From NCBI GenBank assembly GCA_021201825.1, contig JAJQED010000037.1:1-37415 (forward strand): a DNA stretch of 37,415 bases. Reading direction: 5' to 3'. Shown one piece after another: positions 23,795-32,772 of this stretch. Positions within the stretch are counted from its first letter, which is position 1. Every line of letters starts with the position of its first letter. The translations under genes were made by a program, and so were the position numbers. This stretch comes from Alistipes sp. (GTDB lineage: Bacteria; Bacteroidota; Bacteroidia; Bacteroidales; Rikenellaceae). Under the pieces are notes generated by a model. That model made no database searches, was not told where the DNA came from, and saw only the letters and a list, made by a program, of their open reading frames with translations.

Positions 23795-24168
23795 AGATTG
23801 CCACGTCGCTCCGCTCCTCGCAATGACGGGGTGTGGACCACTTTCTATAACAATATGGATTGCAGTTCCTTACAGTTATATGAAGAACCAACGCCTGGCA
23901 ATGTCGTTCCGTATGTTACCGTCATTGCGAACACCAGTGAAGCAATAGATTTCTTCTTCGTCATTGCGAGGGTTGCAAGCCCGAAGCAATCTATTGCTTC
24001 TTCGTCATTGCGAGGGTGCAAGCCCGAAGCAATCTATTTCTTCTTCGTCATTGCCAGGGTTACAAGCCCGAAGCAATCTATTTCTTTCCCTCGTCATTGC
24101 GAGGGTGCAAGCCCGAAGCAATTTATTTCTTCTTCGTCATTGCGAGGGTTGCAAGCCCGAAGCAATCT
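23795..24168. repeat. Cluster of interspersed palindromic repeats (locus B)
   Basis: One reverse-oriented full unit at 23795-23829 carries the GTCGCTCCGCTCC core. Six forward units follow, at 23920-23950, 23959-23994, 24003-24037, 24046-24081, 24092-24126 and 24135-24168. Forward units begin CGTCATTGCGAG and end GAAGCAATCT. The last five share a GGGTTGCAAGCCC-type centre, repeat every 43-46 bp, and are separated by pyrimidine-rich TTCTTCTT spacers. Each unit can fold through ATTGC/GCAAT and GGG/CCC. It fills most of the 525-bp spacer between convergent fadD-like and infB genes. Open frames through it merely re-read the repeat. Confidence 0.85.
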
Positions 24169-24220
24169 TTTCCATTTCTTACCGGCATAAGCTCCACTCC
24201 CGGGGTCGACCGACCGATAT

Positions 24221-24257
24221 AAAAACAACCCCGCCGTACTCCGGCGGGGTTGTTTTT
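24221..24257 (-). terminator. infB terminator
   Basis: Perfect 16-bp arms 24221-24236 and 24242-24257 with a 5-nt loop; A-rich and T-rich flanks make it potentially bidirectional. It lies 22 bp after the infB stop. Confidence 0.88.
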
Positions 24258-24278
24258 GCTTATTTAGCGTAACGGCAA

Positions 24279-27224
24279 TTACCGTTTCACTTCCACGGTT
24301 TCGTAACCCTCCACGATGTCGCCGACCTTAATGTCGTTGAAATTGTCGATATTCAGCCCGCATTCCATGCCGGTTGTCACCTCTTTAACATCGTCCTTGA
24401 AACGTTTTAAAGAACCGAGCTTACCGGTATAGACCACGATACCGTCGCGAATCACGCGGATAGGCGTATTACGGGTGATCTTGCCCTCGCGAACGATACA
24501 CCCGGCGATAGTACCCACCCGGCTGATCTTGAACGTCTCGAGCACTTCGACCGAACATACGATCTCCTCTTTGGTAACCGGGGCGAGCATCCCCTCGATC
24601 GCATCCTTGATGTCGTTGATAGCGTCGTAGATTATCGAGTAGAGGCGGATCTCGATCTCCTCTTTCTCGGCAAGCTTGCGGGCGCTCGACGACGGGCGTA
24701 CCTGGAACCCGACGATAATGGCGTTCGAGGCGGCGGCCAACAGCACGTCCGACTCGGATATCTGGCCCACGGCCTTGTGTATCACGTTCACCTGCACCTC
24801 CTCTTTGGAGAGCTTGATCAGCGAGTCGGTCATAGCCTCTATCGAGCCGTCCACATCCCCCTTGACGATAATATTTAGCTCCTTGAAGTTGCCGATGGCG
24901 ATACGGCGCCCGATCTCGTCCAGGGTAACGTGTTTCTGCGTACGCAGACCCTGCATCCGCTGCAACTGCTCGCGCTTGTTGGCGATCTCGCGGGCACTGC
25001 GGTCGTCCTCCATCACGTTGAACGTATCCCCCGCCTGCGGAGCGCCGTTAAGGCCCAGTACGAGCACCGGGGTCGACGGTCCGGCCTGGTCGAGCTTCTG
25101 TCCGTTCTCGTCGAACATAGCCTTGACCCTCCCGGTATAGGTTCCCGACAGCAGGATATCCCCTACCCGGAGCGTACCGTTCTCCACGAGTATCGTCGAT
25201 ACGTACCCACGGCCCTTATCGAGCGAAGACTCGATAACTACCCCGTTGGCTTTCCTTTCTGGATTGGCCTTAAGGTCCAGGAACTCGGCCTCGAGCAGTA
25301 CTTTCTCGAGCAGTTTGTCGAGGTTGATACCCTGCTTGGCCGACACTTCCTGGGACTGGTACTTACCGCCCCAATCCTCCACGAGGTAATTCATCGCGGC
25401 CAGCTGTTCCTTTATATGGTCGGGATTAGCCCCGTCCTTATCGATCTTGTTGATGGCGAACACCATCGGCACCCCGGCCGCGGCCGCATGGTTGATGGCT
25501 TCCACCGTCTGGGGCATCACGCTGTCGTCGGCCGCCACGATAATAATGGCTACGTCCGTAGCCGCGGCCCCACGGGCGCGCATGGCGGTAAAAGCCTCGT
25601 GGCCCGGGGTATCGAGGAAAGTGATCTTTTTGCCCTCGTAGTTCACGCTGTAAGCGCCGATATGCTGGGTTATCCCCCCGGCCTCGCCGGCGATCACGTT
25701 CGTCTTGCGGATGTTGTCCAGAAGCGAGGTCTTCCCGTGGTCCACATGGCCCATCACGGTAACGATAGGCGGACGCGGCTCCATCTCCTCCTCGGGATCG
25801 CTGTCCTCCTCGATGGCCTCCTGGATCTCCACGGAGACGAACTCGGTCTTGAACCCGAACTCCTCGGCCACAACCACCAATGCCTCGGCGTCGAGCCTCT
25901 GGTTGATAGAAACCATAAGCCCGAGGTTCATACATGCCGTAATGACCTCGTTCACACTCACGTCCATCATGCTGGCCAGCTCGCTCACGGTCACGAACTC
26001 CGTGACTTTCAGCGTGCTCTTTTCGCTCTCGGCCCTCTCGATATCTTCGGTTATCCTGGCAGACACCGCATCGCGTTTGTCGCGGCGGTACTTGGCGCTC
26101 TTGCTCTTACCCCCTTTTGAGGTAAGGCGTGCCAGTGTATCCTTTATCTGTTTCTGTACCTCTTCCTCGCTTACTTCGGGACGCAGTACCGGTTTCGGCT
26201 TGGCCCCCTTGCCGCCTTTCTTGGCATCCCTGCCCCCGGCACCGGGCTTGTTCTGGCCGAACTGGCCCTTGCCGCCTGCCGTCCTCTGGCCCGGAACGGG
26301 CGGCTGCTGTTTGGTGACGTCCACCTTATCTTTGGTGATACGTTTGCGTTTCTCGCGACGGCTCTCGTTACGGCCGCTGCGCAAACTGCCCACATCTATC
26401 TTACCCAATACCTTGGGGCCGGCCAGCGTACTTCCCTCGGTACTGGGACGGAAGACGTTGCTGTCGTCCGCTGCCCGGCGTTCGTCGTAAGTCTGGGCCT
26501 GAGCCTCCTTGGACGCTTCCGGCTGGGCCGGAGCCGCTGCCGGGGCCGCCTCTTTTACCGTAGTTTCAGTAGCGGCAGGTTTCACTTCGGCAGCCGGAGC
26601 GGCTGCGGGTTTAGCCGTAGCCGGGGCGGCGGTTTCGGTTTTGGGCGCGGTGGCCGCCGCCTGCGGGGCTGTGGCCTGCGGCGCTGAGGCCGCCTCAACT
26701 GCCGGAGCCGCCGGCTTGACCTGCGGTGCGGCCGCAGGGGCCGGGGTCGGAGCAGTTTTTACCGGTTCCGCCGGTTTGTCCGCCTCGGCCTTGACCTCCG
26801 GCTTGGGAGCCGGCGTCGCCGCGGCCGGCTTGGATTTGCCGCCCGACAAGTCTATCTTGCCCAATATCTTTGGACTGCGCTGTGCAACCTCGTCCTTAAC
26901 GCTGATAACGCCGCCGGTCTTGATAACTACCTCGTCCTTAAAGTCCGGCTCGCTCTCTTTGCCGGCCGCGCCGCCGCCCTTGATCTTATCCAGCGATACG
27001 GTCTCATGGCGCACGTTTATTTTCTCACGTATGTTGACCTTTCCGTCGGAACGGTTGCCGCCGAACTCCTTTTCCAACACGGCATACGCCTCCGGCCCGA
27101 CCAGCGTGCTGGGCGAGCTTTCGATGCTTATGCCTTTCTTGGCGAGGAAGTCCGTAATGGTGGACAACCCCACGTTGAATTCACGTGCAACCTGGTTGAG
27201 CCTTAATTTTCTTTCACTTGACAT
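24279..27224 (-). CDS. infB: Translation initiation factor IF-2
   Basis: GTPase that places initiator tRNA on the 30S subunit and promotes 50S joining. The 981-residue product has an N-terminal IF2-N module ([26 protein letters not shown]). A long Ala/Pro/Lys-rich linker (about 120-330) is followed by a second IF2-N-like module, then the G domain near 490 with GHVDHGKT (G1), DTPGHEAF (G3) and [12 protein letters not shown] (G4). Domains II, III and the C-terminal initiator-binding domain follow, ending [14 protein letters not shown]. The linker is low in complexity, as is usual in Bacteroidetes. It follows nusA by 92 bp and ends before a strong terminator. Confidence 0.97.
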   Translation of the reverse strand: MSSERKLRLNQVAREFNVGLSTITDFLAKKGISIESSPSTLVGPEAYAVLEKEFGGNRSDGKVNIREKINVRHETVSLDKIKGGGAAGKESEPDFKDEVVIKTGGVISVKDEVAQRSPKILGKIDLSGGKSKPAAATPAPKPEVKAEADKPAEPVKTAPTPAPAAAPQVKPAAPAVEAASAPQATAPQAAATAPKTETAAPATAKPAAAPAAEVKPAATETTVKEAAPAAAPAQPEASKEAQAQTYDERRAADDSNVFRPSTEGSTLAGPKVLGKIDVGSLRSGRNESRREKRKRITKDKVDVTKQQPPVPGQRTAGGKGQFGQNKPGAGGRDAKKGGKGAKPKPVLRPEVSEEEVQKQIKDTLARLTSKGGKSKSAKYRRDKRDAVSARITEDIERAESEKSTLKVTEFVTVSELASMMDVSVNEVITACMNLGLMVSINQRLDAEALVVVAEEFGFKTEFVSVEIQEAIEEDSDPEEEMEPRPPIVTVMGHVDHGKTSLLDNIRKTNVIAGEAGGITQHIGAYSVNYEGKKITFLDTPGHEAFTAMRARGAAATDVAIIIVAADDSVMPQTVEAINHAAAAGVPMVFAINKIDKDGANPDHIKEQLAAMNYLVEDWGGKYQSQEVSAKQGINLDKLLEKVLLEAEFLDLKANPERKANGVVIESSLDKGRGYVSTILVENGTLRVGDILLSGTYTGRVKAMFDENGQKLDQAGPSTPVLVLGLNGAPQAGDTFNVMEDDRSAREIANKREQLQRMQGLRTQKHVTLDEIGRRIAIGNFKELNIIVKGDVDGSIEAMTDSLIKLSKEEVQVNVIHKAVGQISESDVLLAAASNAIIVGFQVRPSSSARKLAEKEEIEIRLYSIIYDAINDIKDAIEGMLAPVTKEEIVCSVEVLETFKISRVGTIAGCIVREGKITRNTPIRVIRDGIVVYTGKLGSLKRFKDDVKEVTTGMECGLNIDNFNDIKVGDIVEGYETVEVKR

Positions 27225-27252
27225 ATATAAATCCTTTTTTCGGCGTTACTTT

Positions 27253-27307
27253 CCGCACCCTTTCGTGCGGTCGGGCCGCTGCTGCGGCCGCCGGCTCCGG
27301 AGCCGGC
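27253..27307 (-). other. Two hairpins in the nusA-infB spacer
   Basis: CCGCAC/GTGCGG (27253-27258 and 27265-27270) and a perfect 18-bp palindrome GCCGGCTCCGGAGCCGGC (27290-27307). No U-run follows either on the - strand strong enough to stop transcription. They may serve for mRNA processing or stability. Confidence 0.45.
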
Positions 27308-27316
27308 ACGGATGCG

Positions 27317-28546
27317 CTATTCGAATTCCGAGCGCAGGATGGCCACCACTTCCTTGACCGTCTCCTCCTCGAGGTCGGTCCTGCGGGCCAGCTCGTCGGC
27401 GGGGATCTCGAGCACGCTCTTGGCGGTATCGCATCCGATACCTTTCAGAACGTCGATGATCCACTGGTCGATCTCGTCCGAGAAGTCGTCCAGCGCCACG
27501 TCTTCCTCCTCGACCTCGCGGTATACGTCGATATCGTACCCCGTGAGCATACTTGCCAGACGGATGTTCAACCCTCCCTTACCGATAGCCAGCGACACCT
27601 CGCTCGGCTTGAGGTAAACGGCGGCGGTCTTCTTTTCCTCGTCTATATTTATCGTGGTGATCTTGGCCGGGTTCAGCGCGCGCTGGATAAGCAGCTGCGG
27701 GTTGGCCGTCCAGTTCACCACGTCTATGTTCTCGTTGCGGAGCTCCTTGACGATCGAGTATATCCTCGACCCTTTCATCCCCACGCAGGCTCCCACCGGG
27801 TCGATACGTTCGTCGTAAGACTCCACGGCCACCTTTGCCCGCTCGCCCGGGATACGGACGATCTTCTTGATGGTGATAAGCCCGTCGAAGATCTCCGGCA
27901 CTTCCAGTTCGAATAGCCTCTCCAGAAATTCGGGAGCCGTGCGCGACAGGATGATCGCCGGGGAGTTGTTGCGCATCTCCACCTTTGAGACTATCGCCCG
28001 GATGGTATCACCCTTGCGGAAGAAGTCGCTCGGGATCTGTTCCGACTTGGGAAGCACCAGCTCGTTGTCCTCGTCGTCGAGGACCAGTATCTCTTTTTTC
28101 CATACCTGGTAAACCTCCCCTGTGATGATCTCGCCCACTTTCTGGCTGTACTTCTCATACAGGTTGGCTTTCTCCAGGTCGAGGATGCGCGAGGCCAGGT
28201 TCTGCCGCAGGGAAAGCACCGCGCGGCGCCCGAACGACTCGAGTTTGATCTCGTCCGCTACCTCCTCGCCCACTTCGTACGACTCGTCTATCTTACGCGC
28301 CTCACCGAGCGAAATCTGCTGGTTGGGGTTCTCCACCTCGCCGTCGGGAACTACGGTACGGTTACGCCATATCTCCATATCGCCCTTTTCGGGGTTGATG
28401 ATCACGTCGAAATTCTCGTCCGTTTCGTAGGTTTTGATAAGCAGGTGACGGAACACGTCCTCGAGGACCCCTATCATGGTACTCTTGTCGATGTTCTTCA
28501 GCTCCTTGAACTCAGCGAATGTGCTGATAAGATTCAGATTGTCCAT
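27317..28546 (-). CDS. nusA: Transcription termination/antitermination factor NusA
   Basis: RNA-polymerase-associated factor acting in pausing, termination and antitermination. The 409-residue product has the N-terminal polymerase-binding domain (1-125, with STFAEFKELKNIDKSTMIGVLE). The S1 domain starts near 133 (GEIITGEVYQVWKKEILV), and two KH domains follow (ERIDPVGACVGMKGSRI and EVSLAIGKGGLNIRLASMLTG). A short C-terminal helical region resembles one acidic repeat (DVLKGIGCDTAKSVLEI). It lacks the long double acidic repeat tail of E. coli NusA, normal for this phylum. It lies 54 bp after rimP and 92 bp before infB. Confidence 0.96.
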   Translation of the reverse strand: MDNLNLISTFAEFKELKNIDKSTMIGVLEDVFRHLLIKTYETDENFDVIINPEKGDMEIWRNRTVVPDGEVENPNQQISLGEARKIDESYEVGEEVADEIKLESFGRRAVLSLRQNLASRILDLEKANLYEKYSQKVGEIITGEVYQVWKKEILVLDDEDNELVLPKSEQIPSDFFRKGDTIRAIVSKVEMRNNSPAIILSRTAPEFLERLFELEVPEIFDGLITIKKIVRIPGERAKVAVESYDERIDPVGACVGMKGSRIYSIVKELRNENIDVVNWTANPQLLIQRALNPAKITTINIDEEKKTAAVYLKPSEVSLAIGKGGLNIRLASMLTGYDIDVYREVEEEDVALDDFSDEIDQWIIDVLKGIGCDTAKSVLEIPADELARRTDLEEETVKEVVAILRSEFE

Positions 28547-28600
28547 GGTTCGTATATGGAATTTTATTTGTTATCACTAACCGGCAGGCCCCGCCCGCCT

Positions 28601-29065
28601 CTATTTATAGTCGAGGTGTTCGGCGGTGGATTTAACCTGGTCCATCGCGAAAGTCTTCACGACCTGCCTCGTTTGTTTCTTCTTTTTGCCCTCCTCCACG
28701 TACTTTTCCTCGTACTGCAGGGTGATAAACCCCTCGGTGGCGTCGCTCAGCTCGGCCAGTATCTTACTGCCGTCCCTTAGCACCACCTCTACCGGTTTGC
28801 CTATCAGCTTACGGTACTGCCTCAGCACGCGCAACGGCTGGCCTATACCGGCCGAGCTGACCGTGAGCGAGAAATCGTCCGTGATTTCCTCGATCCGGGC
28901 ATCCAGCGCACGGCTCAGGGCCGCGCAGTCGTCGATGCTCACCGAAGTATCGCTGTCGACCGTAACGTCCACCTCATTGGACGGGGAGACTTTTACCCCG
29001 ACCAGGAACATTCCCTCGGGCATGATCCCCTCCAGCATTTCTCGTATAGTATTTTCGGTCAGCAT
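28601..29065 (-). CDS. rimP: Ribosome maturation factor RimP
   Basis: A 154-residue 30S assembly factor. It starts MLTENTIREMLEGI, has the N-terminal alpha/beta domain with VDSDTSVSIDDCAALSRALD (the conserved substrate-like helix), and VSSAGIGQPLRVLRQYRKLIGKPVEV, where many relatives read VSSPGLDRPL. The C-terminal SH3-like domain follows. The last stretch, EEGKKKKQTRQVVKTFAMDQVKST, is basic. The ATG at 29065 is chosen over an in-frame upstream ATG (29173), whose extra 36 residues show no family likeness. First gene of the rimP-nusA-infB operon. Confidence 0.93.
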   Translation of the reverse strand: MLTENTIREMLEGIMPEGMFLVGVKVSPSNEVDVTVDSDTSVSIDDCAALSRALDARIEEITDDFSLTVSSAGIGQPLRVLRQYRKLIGKPVEVVLRDGSKILAELSDATEGFITLQYEEKYVEEGKKKKQTRQVVKTFAMDQVKSTAEHLDYK

Positions 29066-29373
29066 ATATTCTTTTCCTGTTACAGTCTTTCGGCATAACT
29101 GCCCGTTCCCTATCGGTAGTAAATCCCTGCGGTCTACCGGCCCTATTGTTATCCGGCCCGGCTCAGGGTCCATTCCTACCTGCAGTTCACCGGTCGCAAA
29201 CCCGACCCCCGTTCCCTGCCTTACATGTTGTGGTTCCCACCGTGACCTCTGTCACCACCATCCACTCTGCTGCCCGCTTTCACCTCCCAGCCACCCGACT
29301 CCCTGTCCCTACACGGCCCCCGGGTTTACGAAAATAGGGGACTCATGTCCCCTATCTCCCTCGAATTGCCGTG
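29066..29373 (-). other. Long G-rich leader of the rimP-nusA-infB operon
   Basis: If transcription starts from the -7 element at 29374-29381, about 300 nt precede rimP. Read on the - strand it is G- and purine-rich (for example GGGACAGGGAGTCGGGTGG). A perfect 9-bp hairpin at 29334-29342/29347-29355 followed by TTTTCG sits close to the presumed 5' end. That hairpin could be an attenuator, or instead the terminator of lpxA transcripts arriving from upstream. No protein-coding frame is convincing here. Confidence 0.45.
29331..29355 (-). terminator. Possible terminator/attenuator between lpxA and rimP
   Basis: ATAGGGGAC/GTCCCCTAT arms, 4-nt loop, then four U's on the - strand. The U-tract is short, so it is weaker than the others in the window. 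Confidence 0.5.
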
Positions 29374-29403
29374 CAAATATAATCAAAAAACTACAAATAA
29401 CAA
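29374..29403 (-). promoter_or_regulatory. Candidate promoter of rimP-nusA-infB
   Basis: -7 TATATTTG (29374-29381) with TTG at 29401-29403, 19 bp upstream. It lies 22 bp downstream of the lpxA stop at 29426. Confidence 0.55.
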
Positions 29404-29425
29404 CAGTTAGGGGGAGTTTTTGGCT

Positions 29426-30229
29426 CTATTCTACTTCATCGCCTTCACGCGCTGGGTTAAAGGGTTTTATGATGCCCCTTTTAGAGGAGCGGATGAAACC
29501 TATTATTGTGTCGCGTTCTTCACTGGGGGGTATCTCCGCTTCGATAAGGTCGCAGGCTTTACCGTAACCGTAGCCCATCTGGAACAGTATGCGGAACATC
29601 TCCTGGATATGGCCCACCTGCTCCGAGGTGAAGCCGCGCCTGCGCAGGCCGATAAAATTGGCCCCTACGAAAGAGACGGGATAGTGGGCGCCCTTGACGA
29701 ACGGCGGCACATCCTTGTTGACCAGCGAACCGCCGCTGAGCATCGAATGGGTGCCGATGCGGCAGAACTGGTGGATGGCCGAGTGGCCACCGATTATGGC
29801 CCAGTCGTCTACCTCGACCTCTCCGCCGAGCGAGACCCGGTTGACCAGCACCACGTTGTTGCCCACCTCGCAGTCATGCCCTATATGAACGTAGGCCATG
29901 ATAAGGTTATTGTTCCCGACCACCGTTTTACCCCTGGCGGCCGTACCACGGTTAATGGTGGCGCACTCGCGCACGGTATTGTTGTCGCCTAATTCTGCCG
30001 TGGTATATTCTCCACGGAATTTTAGGTCCTGCGGCAGGCCGGCGATCACGGCGGCCGTATGTATCTTGCAGTTTTTGCCGATGCGGGCGCCGTCGTAGAT
30101 CACGGCCCCGGGGCCGATCCAGCATCCGTCGCCGATAACCACGTCACCGGCGATATAGGCGAACGGCTCCACCGTGACGTCTTTACCCAGGCGGGCGTCG
30201 GGATGAATTTGGGCAAGCGGGCTTATCAT
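29426..30229 (-). CDS. lpxA: UDP-N-acetylglucosamine O-acyltransferase
   Basis: First enzyme of lipid A synthesis; it adds a 3-hydroxyacyl chain from ACP to UDP-GlcNAc. The 267-residue product has a left-handed beta-helix of hexapeptide repeats (AIIGGHSAIHQFCRIG and similar) over about residues 1-185. AGLPQDLKFRGEYT and TINRGTAARGKTVVGNNNLIMAYVHIGHDC form the active-site region, and a helical C-terminal domain follows. Normal length. It starts 22 bp after the lpxC/fabZ stop, forming a lipid A operon. Confidence 0.96.
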   Translation of the reverse strand: MISPLAQIHPDARLGKDVTVEPFAYIAGDVVIGDGCWIGPGAVIYDGARIGKNCKIHTAAVIAGLPQDLKFRGEYTTAELGDNNTVRECATINRGTAARGKTVVGNNNLIMAYVHIGHDCEVGNNVVLVNRVSLGGEVEVDDWAIIGGHSAIHQFCRIGTHSMLSGGSLVNKDVPPFVKGAHYPVSFVGANFIGLRRRGFTSEQVGHIQEMFRILFQMGYGYGKACDLIEAEIPPSEERDTIIGFIRSSKRGIIKPFNPAREGDEVE

Positions 30230-30251
30230 AAGCGGTGGTATAGGTTTGGGT

Positions 30252-31646
30252 TTAAGCTTTGTTCTTTATCACCTGGGCCATCAGGAACGCCTCGGTGGCC
30301 AGGTTGCCGCCAACGAACGCGCGGGCTTCCATCTGCACGATACCCCGGCGGATGGGTTCGGTGAGCCTCAGTTCGAACTGCAGGGTGTCGCCGGGAACGA
30401 CTTTCTGTTTGAATTTCACCCCGTCGATCTTCATGAAATAGGTAGAATAGTTCTCCGGGTCCTCTACGTTGTGCAGGGCGAGTATGCCGCCGCATTGCGC
30501 CATGGCTTCGATTATCAGCACCCCGGGCATAACCGGCTCTTCGGGGAAATGGCCCACGAAGAACGGCTCGTTCATGGTGACGTTCTTGATCCCGGCCACG
30601 CTGTCCGAGTCGATATGGAATATGCGGTCCACCAGAAGGAACGGCGGCCTGTGGGGCAGCACATTGCATATCTGGTTGATATCGTATACGGGGGTCGATG
30701 CGGGATCGTAAACGTAACGGGGGGCAGAAGCCGCCTTGCGCATCTCTTTTTTGATCTGTTTGATGAACGCCGTGTTGGCCGCGTGTCCGGGACGGGTGGC
30801 CAGTACCTTACCCTTGATCCGTTTGCCGAGCAGGGCGAAATCCCCCAGCAGGTCCAGCAGTTTATGCCGGGCCGGTTCGTTGCGGTACCGCAGCTCGAGG
30901 TTGTTAAGGTAGCCTTTGGAAACCTTGATATCCTCTTTATTGAACAGCTTTTTGAGCCGGTCCACCTCCTGCTCGGACATCGGGTTTTCGACCACCACGA
31001 TGGCGTTGTCCAGGTCCCCGCCCTTGATAAGGTTCAGGTTCAGCAGCGGCTCCAGCTCGTGCAGGAACACGAACGTGCGGCACGGGGCGATCTTCGAAGC
31101 GAAATCGTCACCGGGAACGTACGTTGAGTACTGGTTGCCCAGAACGTTGGAGTTATAGTCTATATGGACGCTGACGCTGTAATCCTCGTCCGGATATATC
31201 TCGATCTCGATACCCTTCTCGGGAACACTGTAAGATATTTTTTCCCGCACCACGTAGAAATCCCTGTCGGCATCCTGTTCCGTAAGGCCGGCCTCTGCGA
31301 TTTTGGCTACGTATTCACGCGCGGAACCGTCGAGTATAGGAGTTTCCGGGGCGTCGATATCTATTACGGCGTTGTCCACCCCGCTGGTCCACAAGGCGGC
31401 CATGATATGTTCGATGGTGCTGACCTTTACCGAATCCTTTTCGATGGTAGTTCCGCGCGAAGTATCGGTCACGTAATCCGAGAGGGCCGGAATGCACGGC
31501 TGTCCGTCCGCATCGGTGCGCCGGAAGAGGATGCCGGTACCGGGTTCGGCCGGGTTCACCGTCATCGTTACGTTCAGCCCGGTGTGCAGGCCTTTACCTA
31601 TGAAAGTTATGGGGGAAGTTAAGGTCTTCTGTTTGCAGGACATCAC
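30252..31646 (-). CDS. lpxC/fabZ: Bifunctional UDP-3-O-acyl-GlcNAc deacetylase / 3-hydroxyacyl-ACP dehydratase (LpxC-FabZ fusion)
   Basis: A 464-residue fusion. Residues 1-305 are LpxC, the committed zinc deacetylase of lipid A synthesis: GKGLHTG (18-24), STIEHIMAAL with zinc ligand H80, PILDGSARE, and H261/D265 in RHKLLDLLGDF. Residues about 318-464 are FabZ, the dehydratase of fatty acid elongation: LPHRPPFLLVDRI (330-342), H366 in VGHFPEEPVMPG, and E380 in IIEAMAQ. The fusion is well known in Bacteroidetes and joins two enzymes that draw on 3-hydroxyacyl-ACP and its precursors. AGGAG lies just before the ATG. lpxA follows at 22 bp. Confidence 0.97.
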   Translation of the reverse strand: MMSCKQKTLTSPITFIGKGLHTGLNVTMTVNPAEPGTGILFRRTDADGQPCIPALSDYVTDTSRGTTIEKDSVKVSTIEHIMAALWTSGVDNAVIDIDAPETPILDGSAREYVAKIAEAGLTEQDADRDFYVVREKISYSVPEKGIEIEIYPDEDYSVSVHIDYNSNVLGNQYSTYVPGDDFASKIAPCRTFVFLHELEPLLNLNLIKGGDLDNAIVVVENPMSEQEVDRLKKLFNKEDIKVSKGYLNNLELRYRNEPARHKLLDLLGDFALLGKRIKGKVLATRPGHAANTAFIKQIKKEMRKAASAPRYVYDPASTPVYDINQICNVLPHRPPFLLVDRIFHIDSDSVAGIKNVTMNEPFFVGHFPEEPVMPGVLIIEAMAQCGGILALHNVEDPENYSTYFMKIDGVKFKQKVVPGDTLQFELRLTEPIRRGIVQMEARAFVGGNLATEAFLMAQVIKNKA

Positions 31647-31754
31647 TCCTATGTTAAGTTAATGTTAAGCCGAATCCGTCGGGGTTATCTGCGGAACCGC
31701 TTGCGCCTGAACCGTAACACGTTAAGGGCTAAGAAAATCCGCACAATTTGCCCA

Positions 31755-31762
31755 CAAAGGTA
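31755..31762 (-). promoter_or_regulatory. -7 element (TACCTTTG) of lpxC/fabZ-lpxA
   Basis: TAnnTTTG on the - strand about 108 nt upstream of the ATG. It lies back to back with the + strand element at 31785-31792. Confidence 0.45.
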
Positions 31763-31784
31763 TTAAATTTTTATAAAGAAATAG

Positions 31785-31792
31785 TACTTTTG
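31785..31792 (+). promoter_or_regulatory. -7 element (TACTTTTG) of the TonB-like gene
   Basis: TAnnTTTG 20 nt before the ATG at 31813. The upstream sequence is A/T-rich without a clear -33 word. Confidence 0.5.
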
Positions 31793-31812
31793 TTTCGAGT
31801 TTACACCAAATT

Positions 31813-32610
31813 ATGCAGAACCCTCCGCCCCGTCCGCCCCAGCAGGCGCGCCATATGCGCATCCGGCTGCCGTTCGAAAAACGGCCGGGAGACCCAGGCG
31901 CCTGGAGCTACGACCACCGTGCGGGGATATGTATCACCCTGATATTCTTCCTACTTATCGGCATCGCGCTGCTCTGGTGGAAAATAGACCTGGGCGGAGA
32001 GGGGCCACAGGCGATGGTCCTGGTGGATTTTCCCGAAGAGCTCACCCAACGGCCCGAGGACGAGGACAGGGATATACAGCAAATAGACGACTTCTCGAAC
32101 GTGAGGAACCTCTCCTCGAACGACGCCATGGACCTCAACTCCGAACTGCGGGACGACCGGGGGACCAACGCCTCGGAACTTTACCAAAACGCCGCCTCGC
32201 TGGACAACCGTTTCCAGGCCAACCGTGACGCTTACGAAGAGGGACTTCGGCGCGAGCAGCAGATAATCAACGCCGCGCGGCAGGGAACCGAGGAGGGCAC
32301 CGAACGGACTACGACCCGGATGCAGGGGAGCGTCACCGTATCATATTATTTCGCCGACCCCGTACGGCACGATATGAACCTGGTAGTTCCCGCCTACCAG
32401 TGCGAACGGGGAGGGCAGGTAGTACTCCACGTAACGCTCGATATAAACGGCCACGTGACCTCCGCGTCTGTGGACCGGGGAAACTCCACGGGTGACGACT
32501 GTATGCAGCAGACGGCGCTCGCGGCGGCGCGGGGTTCGCGGTTCAACATAGACTCGTCCGCTCCGTCGCGGCACCGGGGAACGATCACTTACGTGTTCAT
32601 ACCCCAATAG
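31813..32610 (+). CDS. TonB-like envelope protein
   Basis: A 265-residue protein with a Pro/Arg-rich cytoplasmic N-terminus (about 1-38) and one membrane anchor at about 40-60 (AGICITLIFFLLIGIALLWW). A long acidic, Asn/Gln-rich periplasmic linker leads to a C-terminal domain with the TonB fold pattern: GGQVVLHVTLDINGHVTSASV, then CMQQTALAAARGSRFNID, then GTITYVFIPQ. It may transduce proton-motive energy to outer-membrane receptors, or it may be a structural envelope protein that borrows the TonB C-terminal fold. ExbB/ExbD are not adjacent, and the linker lacks the usual Pro-Glu/Pro-Lys repeats. Confidence 0.7.
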   Translation: MQNPPPRPPQQARHMRIRLPFEKRPGDPGAWSYDHRAGICITLIFFLLIGIALLWWKIDLGGEGPQAMVLVDFPEELTQRPEDEDRDIQQIDDFSNVRNLSSNDAMDLNSELRDDRGTNASELYQNAASLDNRFQANRDAYEEGLRREQQIINAARQGTEEGTERTTTRMQGSVTVSYYFADPVRHDMNLVVPAYQCERGGQVVLHVTLDINGHVTSASVDRGNSTGDDCMQQTALAAARGSRFNIDSSAPSRHRGTITYVFIPQ

Positions 32611-32704
32611 TACTTTCTGCATAAAATATCGCACTAACGGCCCGACCGGCGATTTTTCCGCCGTTACGGGCAAATAACCGGTGCGGCCGCTTGGGGATTT
32701 TAAT

Positions 32705-32712
32705 TATATTTG
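32705..32712 (+). promoter_or_regulatory. -7 element (TATATTTG) of the antiporter gene
   Basis: Exact TAnnTTTG, giving a leader of about 95 nt to the ATG at 32815. A TTG at 32710, inside this element, is a false start. Confidence 0.5.
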
Positions 32713-32753
32713 CAGAATAGGATACGGCTCTATAAAAACGTTAAAACGCCTAC

Positions 32754-32772
32754 CGCCGGTGCAACACCGGCG
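32754..32772 (+). other. Leader hairpin upstream of the antiporter
   Basis: Perfect arms CGCCGGTG (32754-32761) and CACCGGCG (32765-32772) around CAA. No T-run follows, so it is not an ordinary terminator. It lies between the presumed start site and the ATG. Confidence 0.5.

Noticed and set aside
23920-24168. CRISPR-like array
   Set aside because: Spacers are only about 8-11 nt, pyrimidine-rich and nearly identical; repeat units vary and recur in another locus; no cas genes.
23780-24190. Open frames through the locus B repeats
   Set aside because: They translate the repeat itself (VIARVASPKQSI-like periodic peptide).
24930-26120. 396-codon frame antisense to infB
   Set aside because: Shadow of the IF-2 G domain, His-rich, with no motif.
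29066-29173. Extended RimP start at 29173
   Set aside because: The extra 36 residues look like translated leader; MLTENTIREMLEGI is the usual kind of N-terminus.
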